Assembly: GCA_902478995.1 (NCBI GenBank)
Contig: CABSNF010000094.1
Coordinates: forward strand, 1 to 6,906
Reading direction: 5' to 3'
Source of the DNA: an uncultured Collinsella sp.
GTDB taxonomy: Bacteria; Actinomycetota; Coriobacteriia; Coriobacteriales; Coriobacteriaceae
DNA: 6,906 nt
Shown: positions 1 through 4,825 of the stretch, one piece after another
Position numbering within the stretch: position 1 is the first letter of the stretch
Layout of the letters: each line of letters begins with the position of its first letter
Notes under the pieces: generated by a model
Seen by the model: the letters and a program-made list of their open reading frames with translations, nothing else
Database searches by the model: none
Told to the model about the DNA's origin: nothing
Translations under genes and position numbers: made by a program

Positions 1-45
1 GTCTGGAATGTTACCGTCAATGGGAAATCGGCCAATTGGTTGTAT

Positions 46-352
46 TTAGATTAGCCCTAACGCAACTGCTACTCCGACGTTGGCGAGGAGGGCGCATACG
101 CTGTCTGCCTCGCCGAGCAGGAGGGTGTGCTTGCTGAGGGCGGGCTCGTCTGGCATTCACATAATCCAAGCTAACACCTTTCCGGTCAAATCCTGCTACA
201 GCCCCGCTGAATCCAGACGCGAGGTTTTGTAAGGCCTCTATAAGGCGGAATCTGTAGAGGAGGGTGGCTGTGGTATCGTGCGTTTCGACGATGATATGCC
301 TTGCGAAGGGTTTTACGAGCTCTACCGCGTACTCTTTTACCCCGGGCTTCAC
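46..352 (-). pseudogene. Doubtful minus-strand reading frame, possibly a frameshifted small gene
   Basis: I do not recognise a product. From a GTG at 352 the minus strand reads about 67 residues of normal-looking protein, including the pieces KEYAVELVKPFARHIIVET and RLIEALQNLASGFSGAVAG. The same frame then turns into Arg/Pro-rich sequence of the kind seen in shadow frames. Close to that point (ATG at 156) another minus frame opens and gives a 36-residue stretch ending in a hydrophobic tail, CALLANVGVAVALGLI, with its stop at 46-48. Reading the two together as one gene with a frameshift near 156-160 is an inference. No convincing ribosome binding site precedes either start. The plus strand also has open frames here (for example 61-171 and 278-496), so even the strand is uncertain. 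Confidence 0.2.
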
Positions 353-470
353 GAGAGGCCTACGGCCAGAATGCGGGATGTGCGACGGGGCAGCGAGCCG
401 TTCGCCAAGTGGGGCCCGACGACCGGAAGCCTCTCCTTGAGGCGGCGACACTGGCGGATGGGTTGGCCAA

Positions 471-1043
471 ATGATCACGGATGGCGTTGTAATTAGTTTC
501 AACGGCCAAATCGATTTCGGCACGGCTGTTGCTTTCCTATCTTTGGCGCTCACTCTCCTCCAGTGGATTGTCTCGCTGGTACGGGGCCGCCGGGCGGCCG
601 CGCGGAGCCAGGCATCGGCCATCTGTGCCCGTGTGGTCAGGATGTCCGAGAGGGAGACGGCCACGGTTGGAGGGTGCAGGGCTGATATCGCGCCGCAGTT
701 CGGCCTAGAGGTGATGAACAATAGCAACGACCTCGTTTACCAAGTTATCCTCACTGCCGTGCTCGTCCAAGGCGCCGGGCCTGAAGACGGGAGGGCCGTC
801 GAGGGGAGCGACGGCAGGGTTCTGCTCTCGTCCGTTGCTCCGGGCAAAACCGTGAGGTGCATCGGGCATCTCGATTGCTCGATGCATAAGGCCCTCGGCT
901 GCGAGGTGGCTTTCACCGATCGCTACGGACGCAGTTGGGTGCGGAAGAGCGACGGTCATTTGGGCAGGATTCAATTTAAAACGCCCGTCGATTATTACGG
1001 TCTGATGCAGCCTGTAGAGTGGATGGACTTCGATGAGCCGTAA
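471..1043 (+). CDS. Single-pass membrane-anchored hypothetical protein A (190 aa)
   Basis: Family not recognised. Residues 16-37 form one hydrophobic segment, followed by the basic run RGRRAAAR at 38-45. This suggests a membrane anchor with the rest of the protein on the cytoplasmic side. The remainder looks like one compact beta-rich domain: a strand near 79-99 (LEVMNN then VYQVILTAVLV) and a conserved-looking block at 145-167 with E145, F148, D150, G153, W156, R158 and G162. The same pattern, ExAFxDxxGxSWxR and then GxL, occurs in the minus-strand gene at 2739-3311, which has the same length of 190 codons, so the two are paralogues. ATG 471 is the only Met start before the membrane segment, and the paralogue starts at the matching place; the ribosome binding site is weak. 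A hairpin starts on the stop codon. Coding status is well supported by the paralogue; function is unknown. Confidence 0.8.
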   Translation: MITDGVVISFNGQIDFGTAVAFLSLALTLLQWIVSLVRGRRAAARSQASAICARVVRMSERETATVGGCRADIAPQFGLEVMNNSNDLVYQVILTAVLVQGAGPEDGRAVEGSDGRVLLSSVAPGKTVRCIGHLDCSMHKALGCEVAFTDRYGRSWVRKSDGHLGRIQFKTPVDYYGLMQPVEWMDFDEP

Positions 1044-1086
1044 TCGACATACTCTGGTTTTGTACGAAAAGTCCCAGAGTCGATTA
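1041..1086 (+). terminator. Bulged hairpin starting on the stop codon of gene A
   Basis: TAATCG (1041-1046) pairs with CGATTA (1081-1086), and ACTCTGG (1051-1057) pairs with CCAGAGT (1074-1080). A four-base bulge (acat) sits on the left side. Inside the loop TTTT and AAAA could pair further. The downstream stretch 1087-1103 is T-rich but has no clean T run. The hairpin includes the TAA of gene A, so it probably ends or stabilises that transcript. Confidence 0.45.
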
Positions 1087-1112
1087 ATTACAATTCTTCT
1101 TTGATGATGCAA

Positions 1113-1137
1113 GCGGCGCTACCATTAGCAGCGCCGC
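1113..1137. repeat. Perfect 8-bp GC-rich hairpin
   Basis: GCGGCGCT (1113-1120) and AGCGCCGC (1130-1137) are perfect inverted repeats around a nine-base loop. Only short T runs follow, so it is either a weak terminator or a different RNA structure. It lies between gene A and the broken ORF before 1318. The hairpin at 2471-2500 holds the same relative place in the inverted second set. Confidence 0.5.
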
Positions 1138-1204
1138 ATGTTTGTATTCCGTACGCAGATAGGCCCCGTCATGTTGACCACCGAACGCATCTTGGCGACG
1201 TGCT

Positions 1205-1318
1205 CGTGTCGGACCGCTGTTCGTGACCGAGCCCGACCATGATAGCGAGGCCGTGGACGAGTTCATCGACCCGAAGTCGGGGGCGAGGATGGACGCGAAG
1301 ACAGGAGAGATTCTCTGA
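1205..1318 (+). pseudogene. Broken relative of the small ORF at 2091-2360
   Basis: The frame ending in TGA at 1316-1318 reads GPLFVTE near 1211-1231 and ends with EFIDPKSG and TGEIL. The minus-strand ORF at 2091-2360 has the same GPLFVTE start, and the DNA under it (CTGTTCGTGACCGAGC) is identical. That ORF ends with DFVDLESGEFL. The middle of the protein is missing here, and the upstream frame is closed by a stop at 1175-1177, so this looks like an internally deleted copy. An alternative upstream frame (ATG 1138, 34 codons) may hold its shifted N-terminus. If it is translated from GTG 1223, it makes 31 residues and its stop overlaps the ATG of the HEPN-like gene, which would allow translational coupling. 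Confidence 0.5.
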
Positions 1319-1953
1319 TGGATAGTGTGTTCAATGACCATGTGTTCCCGAAATACAAGGACCAACAGGTTATGAAGCCCCAGATGGATGGCTTCAATGA
1401 CCCCACTTTGAGAAATTTCACGCTGTTGGACTCATCTGCCCTGATGAAAGACGAGCTTAAAGCCGACAGGTTCGACGATGAATTCATTAGATCCTTCCTC
1501 AATGCCGCCAAGGAGCTTGCGGCCGCCGGGAGGAGAGCGACCGACAGGCCGGGTATGTATGTGTTTCTGGAGCATTCCTACGCGATTCCGGTGATGTTCC
1601 TCACAAGGCACTGCATTGAGCTTTCAATCAAGAGGGCGATAAAAAGATGTGGGGCTAAGCCTAAGAAAGACCACAGCCTTACTAGCCTGTGGAGTTCTTT
1701 GCTCTCGAGGTTTCCGAGGCAAAAGTGCCGTGAAGACAATAGAGCCATCAAGAACATGCGTGCTTTTGTAAAAGCCATTGCCGACATCGATGACAACGGC
1801 ATCAGTCTCCGCTATCCGCAGGACAAATCAGGCAGACTGACGCAGGATAGGCCGCTATTCGTGAACAACGAGGAAGTCGTCTCGTATTTGGAGAGGTTTG
1901 TAGAGCAGCTTCAATTGATTGACTTCGATTATCTTATCGAGAATGGTAAATAA
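1318..1953 (+). CDS. HEPN-like hypothetical protein (211 aa)
   Basis: A soluble, helix-rich protein without signal peptide or membrane segment. Residues 91-108 read PVMFLTRHCIELSIKRAI, and residues 118-125 read DHSLTSLW. The pair of an RHxxELxxK helix and a later H-x-L-x-x-LW helix is what I associate with HEPN-like proteins, many of which act in toxin-antitoxin or phage-defence loci. A further block at 164-172 (LRYPQDKSG) is also typical of such proteins. The catalytic Rx4-6H of RNase HEPN domains is not obvious: R97 and H98 are adjacent, so ribonuclease activity is not shown. ATG 1318 is preceded by AGGAGAG at 1303-1309, and it overlaps the stop of the preceding broken ORF as TGATG. The gene is intact over its whole length. 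The coding call is firm; the family is inferred from motifs. Confidence 0.7.
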   Translation: MDSVFNDHVFPKYKDQQVMKPQMDGFNDPTLRNFTLLDSSALMKDELKADRFDDEFIRSFLNAAKELAAAGRRATDRPGMYVFLEHSYAIPVMFLTRHCIELSIKRAIKRCGAKPKKDHSLTSLWSSLLSRFPRQKCREDNRAIKNMRAFVKAIADIDDNGISLRYPQDKSGRLTQDRPLFVNNEEVVSYLERFVEQLQLIDFDYLIENGK

Positions 1954-2090
1954 GTGGTTGGAAACCGCTCTATATTGCTTGTAAAACCATTGGTTGGAAT
2001 CGATTTGACCACCGGCGCCAACCAGAAATTTAACGTTCGATAGTTGTTGAATCCTAACTAGTAAATTAACGTAGCATCACAGCGGCATCA
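1954..2090. other. Convergent intergenic region with inverted repeat
   Basis: No gene seen. TGGTTGG (1991-1997) is the inverted repeat of CCAACCA (2018-2024) with a 20-base gap, and TGGTTGGAA occurs directly twice (near 1954 and at 1991). A weak bidirectional end of transcription between the two convergent genes is possible, but there is no T run. Confidence 0.3.
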
Positions 2091-2360
2091 CTAGAGAAAC
2101 TCGCCAGACTCAAGGTCGACGAAGTCGCCAAGTCTGATCTGCGCCTTGAAAGCGGGCCCATATTCTCTCGCTCGCGTCTGATCATCAAGCTTGAAGCCGA
2201 TGTTGAACAGCTTTCCCGACTTCGTCCTCCGAATCAGGTCATGTTCCAACATGAATGCGATCACGCGGCGATGCGCTTCGTCGTCGTCCATATTCAAATA
2301 GAAGCACGCGACACCGCGCCCGCCCTTCGCAAGGGTCTCGGAGGAGCTGTGCTCGGTCAC
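2091..2360 (-). CDS. Hypothetical protein (89 aa), probably 5'-truncated by a frameshift
   Basis: Family not recognised. From GTG 2360 it begins (M)TEHSSSETLAKGG. It has an acidic and helical middle (YLNMDDDEAHRRVIAFMLEH), then SGKLFNIGFKLDD, and ends DFVDLESGEFL. It looks soluble. The GTG has no ribosome binding site. The open frame runs upstream with protein-like sequence (RTGPLF) to an in-frame TGA at 2403-2405, without a standard start. In the neighbouring frame the sequence EFTIEPRIDAPG leads up to this point. One missing base near 2365 would join it to PLFVTE, so the original gene was probably longer. An AAGGAG motif lies further upstream (around 2446-2451). It lies downstream of paralogue B, just as its broken relative (1205-1318) lies downstream of gene A. 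It could be expressed as shown or be dead. Confidence 0.5.
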   Translation of the reverse strand: MTEHSSSETLAKGGRGVACFYLNMDDDEAHRRVIAFMLEHDLIRRTKSGKLFNIGFKLDDQTRAREYGPAFKAQIRLGDFVDLESGEFL

Positions 2361-2416
2361 GAACAGTGGCCCGGTGCGTCGATGCGAGGTTCGATCGTGA
2401 ATTCACATCGCTGTAG

Positions 2417-2470
2417 GATTATAAATTGACTTTCGATATTGGCACTCCTTATGGCGTTGTAGCAAAGTGA
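2417..2470 (+). pseudogene. Possible orphan gene tail before a terminator
   Basis: A short plus frame reads LTFDIGTPYGVVAK and stops with TGA at 2468-2470, directly against the terminator that begins at 2471. The frame is closed upstream by a stop at 2417-2419. This may be the last codons of a lost gene that left its terminator behind, or chance. The opposite strand could be the leader of the 2091-2360 ORF instead. Confidence 0.2.
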
Positions 2471-2510
2471 GCCCGTTACCGGCCTGTTCCGGCAACGGGC
2501 TTTATATTAT
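2471..2510 (+). terminator. Rho-independent terminator
   Basis: GCCCGTT (2471-2477) pairs with AACGGGC (2494-2500). After one A/C mismatch, CCGG pairs with CCGG around a six-base loop. TTTATATTAT follows on the plus strand, so it faces right. No intact plus-strand gene ends here. On the minus strand the following bases are not T-rich. Confidence 0.7.
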
Positions 2511-2738
2511 CTACTTGAAGTTATGCAAACGGTCGAGCATGGATCTGTAAGCAAGCACTTCGAGGAGACGATGCCGATCTCGCTTCAATTTATGGGTGTA
2601 TCGAAAAATAGAGAAGTCGCTCTCGCGATACCGCCCCGCAAACCAGAATGTTTTTGACTTTCCCGTTAGCCGGAACGGCCGGGGAAGGTCACGTCTCAGC
2701 TCGGAAAACCCAATGCTTGAAACGATAATGCCAAGGGG
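2511..2738. other. Intergenic region without a secure gene
   Basis: A 44-codon plus frame (ATG 2523 to TGA 2655-2657) reads plausibly in part, but it has no clear ribosome binding site and I do not recognise it. A GC-rich imperfect inverted repeat lies at about 2662-2690 (core CCGTT-agccgg-AACGG). Nothing else is supported. Confidence 0.3.
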
Positions 2739-3311
2739 CTACTCGTTCAGCTTCTCGCATCCGCGCCAGGGCAAGGGGAGGGACAGCCTGTAGAACGAGG
2801 CCGGCTCCATGGAGATCTCCTCGAGTCTCCCATTGCCTCGACGAATCCATGAAATCCCATTCGCGTCGACGAAAGCCGTTTCGGGCGCCGTGCGCACTCC
2901 CATTCCGGACCCTTCCGTCGGGAGCCATGTGTACCATACTCCAGGAGGAAGCGTGCCGACGCAGACGCGGTTGGGAAAAGTGGGATGGTTGTCCTCTCCT
3001 TTGAAAGAGGGGCCGGCTCCGCTAATCCCGACGCAGGTGACGATTACGTCGTAGACGGGGGACTCGCTTTCGTTTCGAAGCACGACGAACTGCTAGACGA
3101 ATCGATTGTCCTCGGGCTGATCGGTTCGGTTTCGACCTTCTTCGTACCATGCCGATATGCGGGATGGCTGATGCCGCTTGATGTCGTCCTCCCTGCTCCT
3201 TTTGCTCTGGTCGATTTGCCAGAATGCGGCAATCAAGGCCCCCAAGGTAACGAGTCCGATGAATGCTTGGACAATCAGGTTGGCGATGTCTATTTTGATG
3301 TCTAAAGGCAC
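2739..3311 (-). pseudogene. Paralogue B of the membrane-anchored protein, with an in-frame TAG at codon 73
   Basis: Read through the TAG at 3095-3093, the frame is 190 codons plus stop, exactly the length of gene A (471-1043). A GTG start at 3311 is followed by a hydrophobic segment at residues 10-33 and then a charged stretch, QSKRSRED. Pieces that match A in order are QPSRISA (A: QASAICA), NESESPVYDVIVT (A: NNSNDLVYQVILT), GAGP, and ETAFVDANGISWIRR (A: EVAFTDRYGRSWVRK). No shift of frame is needed, only suppression of one stop. Either the gene is inactivated by one nonsense mutation (for example CAG to TAG), or a separate 114-residue soluble part starts after it; the first is simpler. Upstream, 79 bp separate it from the IS66 remnant. 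Confidence 0.75.
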
Positions 3312-3389
3312 TGGATGGTCACCGGCTTAGCGTCGTGGGGCGATAAATGTAACTTTGAATAATATGGCATGATCGATGGCGGCCGTTTC

Positions 3390-3423
3390 GTAAGTGTCAA
3401 AATGGGTGCGTCTTTACAGCCTG
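3390..3423 (+). repeat. Left terminal inverted repeat of the IS66 remnant
   Basis: Aligned with the reverse complement of 4738-4771 without gaps, 26 of 34 positions match. The matches include GTAAG, CAAAA, GCGTCTT and ACAGCCTG. Confidence 0.75.
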
Positions 3424-3469
3424 TTTTTTTAAGGCAAATTTGCATCAATGCCAATTCTAGGAGGTTGCG

Positions 3470-3786
3470 GTGACGCAAGCGGATACCAAGCGCAGGAACA
3501 AATGGGTCGTTCGCATCGAGCGGCGTCTCTCATAACAACATGAGCGTAGAAGACTGGTGCAAGCTCAACCTGGTGAGCGGGTCGTGCCTTTACAGGTGGT
3601 TGGCCGGGTTCAGGAAAGAGGAGCGAGGCGCTTCCCCAGCAGGAACGCCGCCAGGACGAACTGGCTTGGGATCACAAGGGGTGGCATCACCGACGCGAAG
3701 ACCATCATGCCCGTGACAAACGGATCTTCTCCGACGGCTCCGGCCGCTAGCGAGGATCACGCAGCCGAGGATGCGTCAACACCCAG
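3470..3786 (+). pseudogene. tnpA: IS66 accessory protein TnpA, frameshifted
   Basis: TnpA is the small helix-turn-helix accessory protein of IS66 elements. GAGGTTGCGG leads to GTG 3470, which reads VTQADTKRRNKWVVRIERRLS and then stops. One extra base relative to the minus copy shifts the frame, and ATG 3540 carries on with MSVEDWCKLN, CLYRWLAGFRKEE. A second shift leads to the likely C-terminal part in the frame of 3557 (NWLGITRGGITDAKTIMP). At least two frameshifts make it non-functional. It shares the block DWCKLN-VSGS-LYRW with the minus-strand copy at 4353-4682. Confidence 0.75.
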
Positions 3787-3801
3787 CCAGCCCCCGACCG
3801 T

Positions 3802-4305
3802 GTGCTCATATCGCGCCACCCCACCGACATGCGCGCCGACGTCCAGGTCGCCGCGCTCATCGCTCAGGTACAGGCGCTGGCCGCGCATAACGACGCCCTC
3901 GCCAAGGAGAACGCCAAGCTCGCGTCCGACAGGCCAGCATCGACGCCAAGTCGGCCGAGGTCGTCTCCGCCCTCAAGTCCCAGCTCACCGACACGCGCAC
4001 CACCATCGACTCTATAATTGAACAGATCAAGCTCGCCGCGCAGCACCGCTTTGGATTGTCCTCCGAGAAGGTCGTCCTCAAGTAGTTCCCGCTGTTCAAC
4101 GAGGGCGAGGCAGCCGAGCCCGAACTCGACGACGTGCTCCCCAAGAAACCCTGCAGGCGGGGCGGCAAGACCGCCGTTGACTTCTCCAAGTTCGAGACCC
4201 TGATCGTCGACCACGAGATTCCTGAGGCTAAGCGCGCGTGCCCCGAGTGCACCTGCGAGCTCCTCCGAGATGAAGGTCGAAGTCGCCCGCCGCGTGCGGT
4301 GCCAA
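3802..4305 (+). pseudogene. tnpC: IS66 transposase TnpC, N-terminal fragment
   Basis: The fragment covers the leader, coiled coil and zinc-finger start of the DDE transposase. Pieces in order are: ADVQVAALIAQVQALAAHND with KENAKLASD (frame of 3802); AAQHRFGLSSEKV (frame of 3936); then a TAG stop at 4083-4085; then EPELDDVLPKKP, GGKTAVDFSKFE and CPECTCELL. A last shift at about 4270 gives MKVEVARRVR. RFGxxSEK and CPEC are hallmarks of IS66 transposases. The DDE catalytic domain is absent, as the fragment stops at about 150 of 500 residues. The first residues (PTDMR) could also be the start of TnpB joined to TnpC by deletion, since TDMR is conserved in TnpB. Confidence 0.8.
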
Positions 4306-4352
4306 AACCGGCTTACTCACGGTACCAATGTTTACGATACCGCAGTGGGTTA

Positions 4353-4682
4353 CTACACAGTGTAATCGGGACGATGCTTCCAGCGAAAGCGGCCCTCTGC
4401 GAGACGGCAGCAGTAGAGGTACTGATAATTGGCACCGTCGTCAACCGTTGACATCAAAGCGCAATATCTTAATCTTCTCGTAGTCGCGGCTGACGAAGCA
4501 GTAGAGGGCGCCGTCTAGCGCCCCCGGCTCCTCTTCCCTGAACTTGGCAAACCACCTGTAAAGGCGCGAACCGCTCACGTGGTTGAGCTTGCACCAGTCT
4601 CCCACGCTCAGGCTGGACGAGAGACAGCTTTCGATGCTATCTGCCCATATGTTCCTGCGTTCTATGTTTTTACCTACGTCAC
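4353..4682 (-). pseudogene. IS66 TnpA-TnpB deletion fusion
   Basis: GAAGGAGGTTGCGGTGACG precedes the GTG at 4682, but the TnpA frame is shifted by two bases near the start. It then reads ERRNIWADSIESC, SLSVGDWCKLNHVSGS, RLYRWFAKFREEEPG and passes in frame into ALYCFVSRDYEKIKILRFD, which is TnpB-like. This implies an internal deletion of the end of tnpA and the start of tnpB. TGA at 4443-4441 closes that frame. TnpB goes on in another frame with CRLAEGRFRW (about 4402-4379) to a stop at 4355-4353. It points inward from the right end of the remnant. Confidence 0.7.
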
Positions 4683-4737
4683 CGCAACCTCCTTCTGAAT
4701 CTAATAAGGTTTTGCGGTGATTTTGCCCAAAGCCTAG

Positions 4738-4771
4738 CAGGCTGTTAAGACGCGGTTGTTTTGGCGCTTAC
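4738..4771 (-). repeat. Right terminal inverted repeat of the IS66 remnant
   Basis: Reads GTAAGCGCCAAAACAACCGC inward from 4771. It fits the IS66 pattern better than the left copy. Base 4771 lies 54 bases before the AIPR start codon. Confidence 0.75.
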
Positions 4772-4784
4772 ACTAAAGTCATAA
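4756..4784 (+). promoter_or_regulatory. Possible hybrid promoter of the AIPR gene
   Basis: TTGTTT (4756-4761), inside the IS66 end, is followed after 17 bases by TCATAA (4779-4784) outside it. Both are only moderate matches to -35 and -10 boxes. If real, the insertion element supplies part of the promoter. Confidence 0.25.
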
Positions 4785-4792
4785 AAGTCATA
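4775..4792 (+). repeat. Tandem 9-bp repeat in the AIPR leader
   Basis: AAAGTCATA occurs twice in tandem without a gap, between the IS66 end and the ribosome binding site. It overlaps the possible -10 region, so it could be an operator; no regulator gene is next to it. Confidence 0.5.
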
Positions 4793-4825
4793 TCATTAAC
4801 TTATTCATCTTTTGGAGGAAGAAGA

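Larger units (their letters stand above)
3390..4771. mobile_element. IS66-family remnant with two left ends in inverted orientation
   Basis: The outer ends are GTAAGTGTCAAAA (from 3390 inward) and GTAAGCGCCAAAA (from 4771 inward on the minus strand). GTAAG starts are typical of IS66-family terminal repeats. After each end, 80 and 89 bases in, GGAGGTTGCGGTGACG introduces a tnpA copy reading inward, so both ends are left ends. Between them lie pieces of tnpA and tnpC (plus strand) and tnpA-tnpB (minus strand), all broken. At 1382 bp the element is about half the size of an intact IS66. The 8-bp flanks GCCGTTTC (left) and ACTAAAGT (right) do not match, so there is no target duplication. It cannot move by itself. 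Confidence 0.85.

Noticed and set aside
1..54. C-terminal tail of a gene entering from the left (17 codons to TAG at 52-54)
   Set aside because: Too short to tell from chance; a minus frame also covers it.
278..496. 72-residue plus-strand frame before gene A
   Set aside because: Runs past the start of gene A in another frame, is Arg-rich at its end, and a competing minus frame is at least as good.
17..727. 236-residue minus-strand open frame
   Set aside because: Both ends are Arg/Pro-rich, and its 5' part lies antisense to well-supported gene A. Only the middle part is kept, as a doubtful reading at 46-352.
705..1112. 135-residue minus-strand frame
   Set aside because: Antisense shadow of gene A.
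2596..3054. Plus-strand frames of 65 and 81 residues
   Set aside because: Mostly antisense to paralogue B, with Ser/Arg/Pro-rich content.
3857..4252. Two minus-strand frames of 116-131 residues
   Set aside because: Antisense to the IS66 tnpC fragment, whose plus-strand reading has clear family motifs.
3382..4779. 8-bp target duplication around the IS66 remnant
   Set aside because: The flanks GCCGTTTC and ACTAAAGT do not match.
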